This document shows, one piece after another, positions 12,792-26,314 of a stretch of DNA of 64,000 bases. The stretch spans positions 38,788,862 through 38,852,861 of the forward strand of contig CM049307.1 in assembly GCA_026874595.1 (NCBI GenBank), in the 5' to 3' direction. The number at the start of each line of letters is the position of its first letter. Positions within the stretch are counted from its first letter, which is position 1. The position numbers and the translations under genes are program-made. The notes below the pieces were generated by a model. It was not told the DNA's origin. It did no database searches and was given only the letters and a program-made list of their open reading frames with translations. Source of the stretch: Sipunculus nudus (lineage: Eukaryota > Annelida > Sipuncula > Golfingiida > Sipunculidae).

Positions 12792-15700
12792 ATGGCTGAG
12801 GCATGTAACAGTTTAACTTGTACTTAAATATATGTGAGAGTGGACATTGTCTGTATGGAGAAATTCAATGTAGTCTTTGTTCTTTTTTTAGCTATCAGCT
12901 AGTCTATATGATACGTCAGTCATTATACTTGGGCTAATCCACTTGAGTGACAGCGGTCTAATGATCTAACCCCCCCCCCCCCCCCCCTTCCCAGTGTGTC
13001 CTGCGTGTGGTGGTAACAGGCTGGTGCTGCTGATGCATCACCAGACTGTCTTCCTACATTTCATTTAATTAATCATAGCTCTTACCTAAATTTCATTCAA
13101 AAACATGGGAGCGAATATAGAATCCAGTCTACATGGACGAGGTTATAGGTGTATACGGATGGACGTAATCTGGTAATGATGTTAAGTATTCCAGTAATGG
13201 AGAAGTAAGAGGCATGTCGATGTCATATCATCGGGCATGTCATGGCTTACGTTGATTTGTACTAATATGAGATGGTCAAGTCAGTTTAGACCCATTTTAG
13301 AAATGTAGGCTGGATTCTATACTCGGGCCAAATCATAATGAATGTTACAATAAACAGTCCTGTTTCACATATCATGTTTTTATTTAAGAGCAGATACTTA
13401 ATTAATAATTATATAGTATAAACACTATAATGTATAATCTGTATAGTCCATCCCAGTACCCATGTCGGCATATTTTGCTGGGATAATTTTTCATACAAGT
13501 CTAATTGCATAATATTTGTCAATTTCCAGGATCCTGGATACCGCTGCATAAAATGGTACAGATCGAGTAAACTGGAGAATTTTAAAACCCTTGCCGGGAA
13601 AAAATTGTGTAAAATCAAATTTTGCAGTTATGACAAAGAAACTTAAGTAAACAAAGGAAGATATAGTATTTTATTCAAATGACCAAGAAATTCAGCTAAA
13701 CATGTTTTTGTATATAAATAAGACTTGCATTTAAAACTTTGCAACCTTGGTGCTTGAAACTGTCTCAGAATCTGAAACAATGAACATATGTAACCTTTGC
13801 TTGCTGAGCCAACAGGGCCTGTTATCACTGGTTACACAGGCGGCTGCTCGCCAACCGTGGTGGGGGAAAAACCCAGAGCAGACATCATTCCCAATGCGTA
13901 TCACCTGTTATAAGGACAATATATTCTTCTAATCAACATTTAAATTGGACAAACACTGTCTAAGTGATATGCTATTGTGCGCATTTGATAAGAATATCTT
14001 TGTTTCATAATGAATACAACATTTTCAGATGAAATATAAGAATTTAATTGTCATGTGGAATGTCTCCAGTTTTCTCAAATCTTCTTCAAGGGCTCTCGTT
14101 CAGTGTAGCGTAGTAAGACTAAGAGAGCACGGGAGCTAGGGCTAATACAAGTCAAGCATTGTAAACCTTTCTGGTCCAAAGGTTGCAGGAGCTATTTTTA
14201 TACTTTGTAGATATAATGTGGCCACATTTTCCATAGAAAATAACCTTGTGTACATGTACACTCAGTAATAGACTTCATTGTTGAATTGTTTGTTCATATT
14301 TGAATACTTCATTGTTATCATCTTAAATGGATTTAGAATGGAATGTCTGTATTTATTATTTCATCATCTTCTTTTATATATTCCAGGAACTGAAGAGATA
14401 CTTGAAATCACTCCTGTCATTGTAAGATTTTTTTCTCCTATTTCACCCAAAGAAGAATTTGACTTCTAATATTGTAATACACCTATGAAAAATTATTTGT
14501 GTTCACTTAACTTTGATTTAAAAGTTTCAAATTTTTAAAATAAATATTGTGACTTACCAATATGTCTGAATTGTGAGAAATTATTATTGCTTAAATTGTT
14601 CAATTTAAGATAGTGGCAGGGAAGATAGGTAGAACAGTGTAAACTATTCATATTAAAAAAAATTAATGCACATTAACTATCTAATTATTGTCTAAGATAT
14701 TAATGTGGTGCCAAAAATTTTTATACTTTTCTGCTTTCAGGGTGGATGGGTTATGTGCAGTAATAGTTACAGATAGAGATGGAGTTCCCCTAATTAGAGG
14801 TGAGTACTGAGTACATCCAGTCTAATGGTACTCATTTGATTATTTCAGTTAATGTCACACACAAAACACCATTACAAAATATTCAGGTGTCAGAACTGCC
14901 AGTAAGAAGGTTTATAATCATAATTATCAGATCAGAGCTGTCACATTTGCCACAATTTTTAACTGATATGTGTTTGTATTTTTATGGGTGTACACTTTCT
15001 CAAATGCTAAACTAGAATCCTTTGACAAACAAATGTCTTCCTTATTGCCAGATCCTTGTCTAATCTTTTCTTGGCTGATTTTAAGCACATGTAAATACAG
15101 TGAAACTTGTCTAATGCAAAAAAAAAGGTATGATTCTCAAGTATTTTTTTTTCAGAATTAAGTGCCTGTGGGATATAATTTATTTTTTACCTTTTTTGTA
15201 TGTTTTGATAAAAATTGTCATATGATCAGGGAAAAGCATGAAAATAACAGATGTTTTTGCTAAACAGGTAAAGGCACTACATAACAAAGTAAATCTTATC
15301 AAAAGTGTATTATTTTATCTTCATGAAAGATGAAAATCAAAGTAAAAATTTTTGATGCAGGGGGTTAAAATTGATGCGGGCGGTGCCTGAGAACCATACC
15401 TTTTAATTTTTTTATGGCCTAAAAGATCATCTTTATATTAAGACCACCCTGATCTGTCTAATAAGTCTTACAACACAGGTTGCCTTGTATAAATTATGTT
15501 TCTAAAATGAGTGAAATACCCAAGATCACAGAGAAGCGCCAGACAGATTTTAATGTCTGGTCCTGAGTAAATAGGTTTCCTAACTGAAGAAATAAATCAC
15601 ATAATTATACAAGCCTTTCAGGAACACAGGGGTCTCGGAATCTCACTACTACACTGGGTTGAAAAGATCCTCTTGTACTGTGAATCGTTGAGATACCATA

Positions 15701-18700
15701 TCAGTGATTATCAGTAAAAACAGTTTTTGTGCTATTTTTATATGCTAATATTTTGTGCTTATGATTTAGATGTAATATGTAATATACTAATAATTATAGA
15801 AGTTTGAAGACCAGTTTTGTACTATTTTCGCATCCAAAAGATTTATGTGGAAAGAAAGTGTTTTGTAGATTTTGTGTATAAATGTGGTGCAGTGTACCTG
15901 TACATTCTAATGATTAGTGATGTTGATTGACAAGTTTTGTACTATTTCAGTGTCTTCACCAAATGCACCAGAACTGGCCATGAGGTCCAACTTCCTCTCC
16001 ATCTTTGGGACAGCCATTGAACAGAGCAGCAAGCTGGGGCTTGGTCAGAATAAAGCAATTATCTCAATATACGGAAATTATCAAGTGAGTGTTATCATGT
16101 GAAGACTTAAAGATGTCATCACAGAACCAGATTACATATACCTTTTTATTTATATTTTATCTTTCAAAATATTCCATTTTTAAACTTTTTTCTTGATAAC
16201 AGATTGTCAAGTCTGAGTTAGGTAGTTGGAATCAAGTTCACAAGTCCAAAATTTGCTACCCATTTCAGCTCAGGTCACAAGTCAGTAACCAGGTTTTCTT
16301 ATTATTATGTATGATAAATAATTTGTCTGAATTTTGTACCTAAGAGAGCACTGCTGATCTCTCAGGTTCAGCAGGAGGGGGGGGGGGGGGAAGAGACTTG
16401 GGTTGCCAGTGAACATAACACATAGGTTGAAAAATAGTCTGTGGTTAGTTAAAATATGTGTTTATTTAAATTTCATGTTACTTTTTCTGCATTGTAATTG
16501 TTTAGTTTGTGCCACTCTGTCAATAAGTCACTAAAATCAGAAATTTCCATATCCTCATGGTTGCTACTCATGTTTTGTCTGGAAAGCCTTTTGTTTATAG
16601 ATCTTTTAATGTGACTAAAGCTATTAAATTCACACAACTTTCACTAATGATTACAAGGGGTGGACTCATATTTGATTTTAATCTTATCTGTATCTTGATA
16701 TAATTTTTTTTTATGACATACTGATACCATAGTTAATAACTTTTTTAACATCCTACAATAATTTGAGGATTTGGGTGTGGTCAAAAGCATCATTTAACTG
16801 AAAACTTTGTTGATACAAGTCCACTTCCCAACACACTATCTCTGCAGATACTAAAAGTCGCATCCCTATTTTCTTATTGAACTATAACAGTTTAATTTCT
16901 ACAAAGATTAAACACGGGACTCAACTATTTTAGATTATGAACATACATTTTGAATATTTATAATATTACTACACAACAATTGGAGACTTGAACACTCCTT
17001 GGCTTATATAGGATCAGTAACCAAAACATTCAGACGCCTGATACCTGGAAATCATGATCACTAATCCACTGATCCCCTTATTCAGCCGGCACAGACACCA
17101 TTTAACAATAGACCTCACAATTTTTTGCATCACTGGGAACTGCTGCCTGAGGAACAGCTCCAGTCTCACCTGAGGATAGGGGCCCAGCACAGAAAGCTAG
17201 TGTACAAGAACCTGCACAAAGCTAGTCTTAAAAAAAGTGTCAAGCATTCACAATACTTTTTTATCACTAAGGAAAAGATTAGCATGGCAATCCAAAACTT
17301 TACATTAGTTTTATTCCTCCTAGATTTTATCCAAACTGCTCTGTGGACTGCCCTTTTCAAGAACAGTACACACCAAAGCCAGGATGTCACATGTAACACA
17401 ATTATGGGTATACTGCTCAGGGTTGGCAAAATGCCACCAAATACTCTTAAAGTCCATGCTGGCAGTAAATCCTGGGAAATGCCACTTTTTGCTGGCAAAT
17501 ACTGGCATTTGCAAGCAAATTGAATTTTATCACATCAGGTCATATGAAATTTCATTGTCTTGATAAAACTTAAACTTTCATTATTAGATTCTTCTTATTA
17601 GGTTGCATTTCTGGCACTGTTGAAGTAAAAAGAAGATAAAATAAAATATTAATGGATTTATGGGTAGGGGCTGGTTTGTGCTTTTTGCCCTGGGTTGTTT
17701 CCTTTAGGGCAGTTTTGTCAAGTCGGTTAATAATGTGGGGTCACTTGTACTGGGTATATCAAAAGGGATGTTTTTCTATGCTGACAGTTTAACTTGTGGT
17801 GTTTAAAGAGGCAGTTCCTGAATGAAAGTACATCAATGAAAGAGTGATTTCCTATGTTATGTCAGGAGACTAACTCATTGAGTCTAGAGCTGAGTCCTTC
17901 CCTTACCCAATTAGGGTGGTTTCTGTGCATGGTCCAAACTTTGTAAACCCAGGAGCCAAGTGACAGGCAGCATGGGGGGTAATAAATCCCATAAATCTTA
18001 GTTTACATAAATATCAATTTTAATGCATATATCTTCCAATTCATTCAATTTCTTACCAATTCACTAAGCATATGGGCAGAAAATGTTGTACAGACTCTGT
18101 TCTGGTTCAGTGACTTCTTTGAATGGCCCTGTTGTCAGGGCAAGCCTGGGCCAGCTGTTTACTTAAGTGATGACCAGTGGGGCTAATTACAGAAGAGTAC
18201 TTCACTGGACAGTACTGGTCTCAGCCAGGAGATAACCAACTAAACTACCTAGACCTCTGTGGTTTGATGATGGTCATAGATGAACAGAAGCAAAGAAGCT
18301 CTCTTCCAAGCATCAATCTGCTGCTATTACTATTAGGAATACAGCAATGTACAGGCCCAATTTAGTCATGATAATTGGCTGATTTTTGACAATGACTATT
18401 GCAAATGCAATGGTGTTACCACATGGTGACCAGAATTGGAGTGGCAAACCCTTACTGACAGAAAAAGAGACTTATGATTAGAACCTTCTTTTCAAAATTA
18501 TAAATGATCTAGCAATACCTGGTTAATATCTATATTCTTTCATTAAAATACCAACAAAGACTCTTTACTCAAAGGCAATAATTAAAGTGCTTATACCAAT
18601 AGTACTCTAACCTTTAAACGTTCTGCTATTCCATAAACTAATATAGAATTGAACCAGCTACCAGAAGAAATTTTCATCACTTAGACATATGAACAGTTTG

Positions 18701-20994
18701 AAGCAGCACTAACAGCCTATCAGGACTGAGTCAAAATGATAATTCATGCACACTGCCTATCCATGAAGATTATTTCCAAGCAATGAGAAACCTTCTAGTA
18801 CCAATATATAAAACTATATAACCTCAGGAACAGTTATATATTCATTTAAATTTGCATGTACCCCTGGGAAATATATTGTTCCCCAATTTGTGATTTCTGA
18901 TTAACTTAATTCGAAATATTTATCACAATGATACAGTATTACTATAACTTTACAATGCACGTTTGTAGTCTTCTAAGTATGCTATTGCAGATAAATCCCC
19001 TTTTATGTGTATTGAGCTGTTCTTATCATATTGTGGATCTTTGTAGTTTGTGATCTGTGTGACAATAATAAAACACAGAAAATAAGGCATTATTTTATAT
19101 TTGCCATTTAATTGCCACTTATTTTCCAGAGGGGTTATTGTCCATGCAGGCATTTCCCAGGAAAAAAGCAAGTGACATTTATTGCCCTGGCATTTACCAG
19201 CCAACCCTGATAATACTTTTATTTGATCATACAGGTCTCTGACATGTTGGGGCAGTGCTGGAAATATGTCTGTCAGAACTCTGTATATTAATTTTGTTTC
19301 ACAGAATGTATCAGTTAGGGCAAACATTTCAATGTTGTATTTGTATGTCACATCAAATGTTGCATCTGTTAATGCCTAGGCACTCCAGAAAAATAATTTT
19401 AATTACTAGTATAAATTTGCGCAATTAGATCTTTTAGCAGAGAGAATTACCAGTTTATTTTTATTGTGTGGTATTCTTGAAATTTTCATTAATAATATAA
19501 TTAATAAATATAAATTATTATATTCTGAAATTCAGACAATGACAGACATGACCTCCTTAATTTCCTCACCTCAAATCTTAGACTGAAACATCAAAAAATA
19601 GTGTTTTACTTATTTAAAATAAACCTTGAAAGTGTTTATTATATTTCAGTCTGAGATTTTATTTTTGATAATGTTTCTTTCTTTTTAGGTAATATGCATG
19701 AATAAACTTCCCCTCATAGTGACTATGATAGCCAAAAGTTCATCTAATACAGGTAAGATTAATCAAATGTTTTATTTAAAAATGCTATATGACTCTTTGC
19801 TAGTTACAGTCAAACTAGTGTACTCAGGTTAAAATTGTATGCCAATGTTGCCAGAAATGTGTCACTGCAACCTGAGGGAAGATAATGGGAGATATTAAAA
19901 GTTAGAATTTAAGGATCTCTTTCTGTACATGTGTATCTGTGGATTAAGATATACATTTGTTACCTTTGATGTGAATAAAGGGGTACCTGTTGGTTCAGAC
20001 TTTCTTAATTGTAAAGGTTGAATGATAGATAAACTTTCTACCATGCATGATGTGGTACAATATTGAGTATGTTATAATACTTTTAAGAAACCCTGTTGCT
20101 GTGTTACATACTTTAAGATCATAATAAATTAATGCCCATGGAAATAATCATTTCTTCCGATATCTGTTAAAAGGTGAAGGTACTACCTGCCTTTGATGGA
20201 CATGAACACAAACCCGATAATGTATGTTGTGATAAACTGATTTATGGAGCCAGATGTTCATGCTTATTTCTAAAACAGAAAAGTAACTTTACAAGCTTTA
20301 CACAATGCAAGCATATTAATAGAAAAAAAAATATTTTCCAGTTTTTAAGCATTTGTACTAAAAGGTTAGTATTAAATGTAATAATTAACAACAGAATCCT
20401 GAACTAGAAATCTGCATTCTAAGGAATGCAAGCCTCCGCCATGTCGGGGTCCCTATTGTTGGGTGCTCCCCAACTTTTGTTTGCATTCCCTTACTAGGCC
20501 AATAATCACAGGTTCATTGGTGCATAAGTGACTGTATATTTGTGAATACACCTTGATGGCATTCCTAAATCCAGATCATGACCTAGATTCACACCAAATC
20601 TTATTCATCGTCACTGGCCTATTTACGAAATACCCTGAAAATTTCATGAGATATCATTCATTATTGCTTGAGTTATTTTGTGAACAAACACACAGACACA
20701 CAAACAAGTAGGGATGAATGCGTACCCTCCATGTGGAGGCAAAAAGAATCATGCAGATGGTTAGATATTGGAGTACACTCAGAGTAATTACCTTCATATA
20801 TATTTTTATCCCTGACTGAATCTTCAGTGCTGTGTGATTCTACCAGAAAATCAAAGGTGGGCAATGTACACTTACACTTACATGTACACCGTAAAATCAG
20901 TTTATGTGTTTTTGTTACAGGTATGATGCTGAGTCTGGAGAACGATCTGGCAGAACCGTTACAAGTACTAAAACAGGTGGTGGAAGGATTATGA
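12792..20994 (+). CDS. LAMTOR3: LAMTOR3 (Ragulator subunit, MP1), 6 exons, 124 aa
   Basis: Exons: 12792-12800, 14387-14421, 14741-14799, 15951-16084, 19689-19752, 20921-20994. Phases fit at every junction and the product is 124 aa plus stop, the length of human LAMTOR3. Recognisable blocks include VDGLCAVIVTDRDGVPLIR, the S-KLGLGQNKAIIS segment, NKLPLIVTMIAKSSSNTG and the C-terminal LQVLKQVVEGL. The protein has a roadblock/LC7 fold, pairs with LAMTOR2 in Ragulator on lysosomes, recruits Rag GTPases and mTORC1, and scaffolds MEK1-ERK. Exons 2-6 have GT-AG introns. Exon 1 (Met-Ala-Glu) is the least certain: it sits in a good Kozak context (A at -3, G at +4) but needs a GC donor (GAG|GCATGT). 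I chose it because the length and phase then match exactly. Introns carry old transposon debris. Confidence 0.88.
12970..12987. repeat. Poly-C tract
   Basis: A homopolymer run of about 18 C in LAMTOR3 intron 1. Confidence 0.9.
17419..19209. mobile_element. Candidate non-autonomous TIR element in LAMTOR3 intron 4
   Basis: The left end reads CAGGGTTGGCAAAATGCC and the right end is the inverse, GGCATTTACCAGCCAACCCTG, so CAGGGTTGGC and then AAATGCC recur as inverted ends. TGGGAAATGCC-type subterminal motifs occur at both ends. CAGGG starts are common in hAT-type elements. No matching 8-bp target duplication is visible, so it is old or the ends are misplaced. A LINE remnant lies inside. Confidence 0.4.
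18480..18735 (+). pseudogene. LINE reverse-transcriptase C-terminal remnant
   Basis: Translation gives LLFKIINDLAIPG, then after decayed sequence NQLPEEI, a stop, and TYEQFEAALTAYQ. This matches the typical tail of jockey/CR1-like ORF2 proteins (KI-N---IP, then W/LNQLP-E-, then --F---L). Stops interrupt it. It is a dead fragment in the LAMTOR3 intron. Confidence 0.5.
20410..20740. repeat. Interspersed-repeat-like segment in LAMTOR3 intron 5
   Basis: It contains a phrase of the type TGAAAATTTCATGAG followed by a CACACAGACACACAAAC tract, a combination typical of short interspersed repeats in invertebrate genomes. A similar ACAAACAGACAAACAAAC tract occurs near 35275. No boundaries could be set. 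Confidence 0.35.
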
Positions 20995-21294
20995 TACACC
21001 AGCATAAACAAAACATGGCATAGACTCAACCAGCACATGGTCAAACAACCAAACAGAGACGATATTAAAAAAACATGAACTGAACCAGCACATGGTCAAA
21101 TAACACAACACAGGCACCCCAGTAACAGTGGTGGAGCTGGCCATAATTATATGCATGTATGCTATACATGTCCATCTTTCATGACAGAGATTGTTAATGC
21201 TGTGTATATTTTCAGTGCCTGTATTCAGATGTTCATGTACCAGTATGAAACATTAAATGACTTACAGTTTCTTTGAGTCAGGTGCTGGCATGAA

Positions 21295-22066
21295 AATAAA
21301 GTCTTATTTTAATAATATTACCTGTTAATGCATGAAAATACAAAATGTTTTATAGATTATTCTTTTTTTACATTGTTTTCATCTTTTGACCACTAAATGT
21401 GTATACTTTATGAAATATCATATCCAGGCTCTAGTAAAGGAATTTTTAAGTTCTCTTTATTATTGAATTACAATATAAATTGCACAACATAAGAAAAGTA
21501 CAGTTGAACATAACCTTCTCTGGAGACATTTTTATTTATATGTCACATATTTCCTGTGTAATCACAGGTTTAGATGTTTATGAATGTATGGATATATACT
21601 ACATGTCTTTGCTTGTTAATGTGTTCATATTCTGCAGAGCTGAATTGAATCAGTAGGACTCATGTCAAAGCATATTATTAAATCTTATAAATAAATATAA
21701 TGCTTACAGTTATTTTACACATGTAACTTACTGCCTGCACTGAGATGGTAAAAATAGTTGGACATGAATAGGTCTATCAGATCATGTTATAAAGTATGAT
21801 TGACATTAAAGTTTACAATCATATCAGTCAGTATTTGTGTCTTACTTAGACCAGTGGTAACAGCTGTATTAATCTACATTTTTGCAATTTGAAAGTTTAA
21901 GTGTTTCGTCTTCGTTAACAAAGATATAATAAATTGCAGTTTTAAGTTTCTTTTTTAAAGATAGGTTTGCAGCTCTCCAGTTAAATTGTAAAGAAAATTG
22001 TATATGTACATGTATATAGCTAAGAGTTTAATGTATTGTATTGTATACAGTTAAAACTTCAATAAA
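21295..22066 (+). terminator. LAMTOR3: LAMTOR3 3' UTR with candidate polyadenylation signals
   Basis: AATAAA hexamers lie at 21295-21300 and 22061-22066 after the stop at 20994. The nearer gives a 3' UTR of about 320 nt. Which one is used cannot be told from sequence. Confidence 0.5.
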
Positions 22067-22939
22067 TGTCTTACCTGATATGTTTTTTTATGATTATTAC
22101 CATATATCCCCAGGCTGATAAGTTGGAGATACCATGGTTTTAACATGGACACAACACCACTGTTCATGCAATACCATCAGTCATATTATATTTATTTGAT
22201 CTTTTTCAAATTTGTATGTGAATTGATAGATAGTTTATTAATTATAGTGTTTTGTACAATATTTTCAAAACATGAAACATTACAAATCACGTGGAATCCA
22301 ACCCTCAGTGGGATATATAAGACCCTCCATATCCACATATTAAATGAAACTCACATTAAATTAAATAAGTGTGACTGTCTAACATCCCATGCTGTGACTA
22401 AATATTCACACATCTGTATAGCATGATTTGATAAAAAATCTACAAATATTTCCTGCACAGCTATATTACTGAAGTCATTATTCTCGGGGTAAACACTGTT
22501 ATAGAGTTATGTTCTAAGCACGTTATAAAATGGACACTGGCATTCAAAATGAATCTCATCTTCGACTTAGCTTTCATTGCAATATTGACAATTTTTTTTG
22601 TTAGCTTTAAGCTTTCGTAATTTAACAGTAGTACAATCATAAATGTTCTGGAAGCGACCAGTTTCTACTCTTAAAGGCAATATACCACATCTAAATTGAG
22701 CCATTAGAGACCTCCTTCCCCTAGAAAGATTCATTTTCAAAATGATTCTGTTCCTATATTTGTTTAAATCAATTTAAAAGTCCTTAGCTTCGGTTTATTA
22801 TTAACATCTGAAATCCATTTTTTGTTTGAAAAACAGACTTATTTTTTCCTTGGCTTTATTTACTTAACAGAAGATCTCTTTCAAAGGCGTCGATTTGTTG
22901 CAAAAAGTGGAGGGGATGATAGGGCGTCTGAGCTGGGGA

Positions 22940-23000
22940 AAGAAACACGAGAGAGGGAGAGAGAGAGAGAGGGGGGGGGGGGGAGGGGGGCGGGGAGGGG
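22940..23000. repeat. GA-rich and poly-G low-complexity tract
   Basis: A GAGAGA run leads into G-rich sequence with runs of nine or more G. Confidence 0.85.
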
Positions 23001-23282
23001 TCTCCCTTTCACACGTTTTTCTATTATATATATTTTAAAACAAAACTTGGATAAAAAATTAATACATTTATAATATATTAAATTGATGTGCCTGCATCAA
23101 ACACAAACAACTTTATTAATTACAAAATGTTGGACTGGAAATGTAAAAAAAATTAGTATTAAAATTATTATTAAACAAGTTTGCCCAAAAGAAATGTGTA
23201 CACTTTACACAAATGAGTCCAAGGCAAAAAGTAATTACAAAAAAGTCACAATTACGGAATCATGGATTTACACCAAACTTTC

Positions 23283-26200
23283 TTACTCGAAGTTGCCGAA
23301 AATATTTCGACGGGTTGTTGATCTACAAGCAAATTCCTTGGCCAGGGAGTGCATGTTTAGATCCTCAAGGACTGTGGGGTGTACGTGGCACAAGGCGACG
23401 GAGTTAAGACGCTGTTGACTCATCGTGCTGCGTAACCAAGTCTTCAGCCGTCGGAGTGCTGAAAAGCTCCGCTCACAGGATGTGGATTTCACTGGACACA
23501 CAAGCAAGACTTTCAGAAGGATCTCCACTTGCGAAAATAACGCACGCACCTCTGGATGCATACCCTGGAATGCAATCTTAGCTTCATGCAATGTTTTTGC
23601 ATCTGTTTTTTTGCCGGAACATGCTCAGCTGGACGGATAGTGATTCCTTCTTGAATTTAGGATACCTCTCGACCAGAGACATCTGATCTGAGTCGATTTT
23701 GCCTTTGATCAAAATCTGTTCAAGCTGGTTGTATATCTGCAGGCCTTGGTTTGAGCTGCCGAACCGTTCCTGTAGCTCTGTCACCATGCGATCCAGGAAG
23801 AGGAAGTACTGTTGTCTGAAGTGTTGCTCTGGGCTGTCATGGTGGAATTGACTGTCTGACCCGCCTGCTCGTTTAGGACATTTTCTCCTTCTAGGGAGGC
23901 ACAAGGGATCCAGTTCGTATAGTTCCACTTTGGTAGATGCTTGGGAAAATATATCCTTGAAATTCTCTTCACTCCTCCAAGACTGCAGCTGTGCTGTGCA
24001 CACATTTGTTGCCTCTATCAGTCCTTGAAGAAGAGCATTTAAGTGACATTAACAAACAGAGCAGCAGCAGAATAATAATAATAATACTGATAATAATAGT
24101 ACTTATCAGTATTATGATTGTTATTATCATCTAAAAAGGAAATCCAATACACCCTTATCACTCAAAGGAGCTAGTTCTAAAAATAACATATTTCCGTACT
24201 CCGAAATGGCTAAAAAATCGGTTGCATTCAGTTTTCAAATGGTCGTATCGCATTAAGCAAAATGATAATAATAAAAATCTCGATAATACATGGGTATAAT
24301 GCACATTGCATAACCCTGAGTGATCACATTATGCTTGCGTTATTGCAAATTCAACTTGGTTTTCTATTCTACTTTAAACTGATTTACTTAAAAAATTGTG
24401 TGGGCATAATATTTTAAAAGAGCATCTTACCTGAGATATTTGCTGACTGGGCTTGACAGGAACTGTTCAACTGCTCGAGTATTGCAATTGGACCTGCTGC
24501 CATCACCAATGCCAAGAGAGTAGATCCCTTCTCAAACCTATCAAGCAGTCCATTTGCCTTTGCCGAACTTTCTGACACACTTAATGCTGTCATTTCCTGC
24601 AAGCTCTCCAAAACCGCCGGGTAGTTTTCAAGGACTGAAGTGATGGCCGGAAGCCGACACAACCATCTGGTTGGGCAAAGAGGTCTGATGCTCTTTCTGT
24701 TCGACGGAAGGTGATCTGTATCACTGGACTCTGATGACCTAGATGCAATGTCTTGAAATATTGCCTGAAATTCAAGATGAAATTAATAAATAAGCGAATT
24801 TTTAACTGTTTTACTAATGTTTGAAACTTTTATAACAGAGGGTTTATTTAAGACTCAAACTCTCAGATATATTAGGGGTTTTATGGAGGTAGTATAGTGA
24901 TTAACTTTATAGCAGTCATTGCTTCAATTGCATGAGAAAATGTGGTATAAAGTTACAGAATATTGGTAATAAATCCTACCTTATGCTTTGAAGACCGTTT
25001 GAAGAGTACCCCTAGCTCATGAACCCATTGGACAGCATCTCGGATCAGTGTACATTCCGTCACAGAATGTTCAAGGGCGAGGTTCGCAAGATGTGAGGCA
25101 CAATGGAAATGAAGGGCCGAGGGATGTTTTGCTTTGACTTTTGCTTGGCAGCCGTTATGCTTTCCTTTCATGTTAGCAGCACCATAGTACGTTTGTGCAC
25201 GCAAATTGTCTGGGTTTAATTCAAGACGTGTCATCACGTCAAAAATCATCTTGGCAATGGTTTCACTACTTGTGTCAGGTAGGTGATATAGGCCAACGAA
25301 ATGCTCGTGAACCTCCATGTCAGAGTCAACATGACGGAAGCAAATCGACTCTTGCTCCAATCCGGAAACGTCCTGGGTTCCGTCTACCATGATGGCAAAA
25401 AAGCCACTTTGTCGAATGCTATTTGCCAGCTCCCTACATACACTGTGCCCGATCATGTTTATCATCTCCTCTTGTGAAGATGCTGATGTGAAGTTGGTTG
25501 TTCTCGTTAAGTAGGAGCGCAGGCCACTGTCTTCGCTACCTATTAGTTTCAGAAGCTGATCAAAATTCCCATCACCTGGTGTTTTCCCACGGAAAGACAA
25601 GCCCTGACGCAGTAAGTATCCCAAGGCTTGAAAGACTTTGACGAGTGCTTTGCGTGAGGCCTCTTGGTTCCTGGCATGCTGAGTACTAATTTGGTTGGAC
25701 ACTGATGGCTTTGCATGGACTTGTAGCTGGAGAACAGCAAACCGATGAGATTCCGAGCCTTGATGTCCATCGATGCTTTTTTCCAGTTATTAAACCCGTC
25801 CTTTATGAAGGCTGGCTCTTTGCACTTGCTAAGGTCTAACAACCCTATGGCGTCAGCTCGCCTGCAATAAAAACAAAGGACTTTTTTGCTGTCATGTTGG
25901 TAATCAAGCCATGGAAATTGACTGAACCACTTTCTCTGAAAGTAGACCCTTTGGGTCTTTGTTTCTTTAGGAGGAATGAGGAAGCAGTCTGAGGGATGGT
26001 TTGGTACATCTCAAAGACATGATCATGGCCTTCTACGGTAGAGCTTGTTGTCGGTATTACAGAGCATTCTGGTCTCTGCTGATTTCCCTCACTCGGAATT
26101 TCATCAATGCACGAACGTGAAGAACTTTCCTTGTCACTAGTATCACCTTTGTCATCTCTTGATGATCTAGCGATATCTTCATTTGTCTTCTCATTGTTCT

Positions 26201-26314
26201 TTTCTTTGCTGGCGGTTGTAAAAATTGTGTAATCTTGGAGTATTTCCTCCGCTTTTCCTCCATATTTGCCTTCTCGAACTGATGTAGGCGTACAACGTTG
26301 ACAGTAATTGACAA
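23283..26314 (-). pseudogene. hAT-type transposase (TTF zinc finger/DUF4371/hAT dimerisation), spliced and broken
   Basis: The minus strand encodes, in order: an N-terminal KITQFLQPPAKK segment; a TTF-type zinc-finger block (WFSQFPWLDY, VLCFYC, GFNNWKK); the transposase core with FFAIMVDGTQD; GKHNGCQAK and LHFHCASHLANLAL; and a C-terminal hAT dimerisation domain (STSCERSFSALRRLKTWLRS). It resembles the 'zinc finger MYM-type 1-like' transposase group. Two GT-AG introns are supported in phase: 24979-24765 and 24430-24024. It is broken: the frame shifts at a T6 run (25777-25782) and a T7 run (23606-23612), and the N-terminal part needs another shift. The second catalytic Asp, usually in Y-D-G-A-x-N-M, is Tyr (TAT for GAT). 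The first Asp and the C-terminal Glu are kept. Element ends were not found. Confidence is high for the family and good for inactivity. Confidence 0.8.

Noticed and set aside
17125-17523. 132-codon open frame in LAMTOR3 intron 4
   Set aside because: No family resemblance, an overlapping antisense frame of similar length, and its end runs into a TIR-like repeat.
18950-19351. 133-codon minus-strand frame
   Set aside because: Intronic, overlaps the right end of the TIR-like element, no known family.
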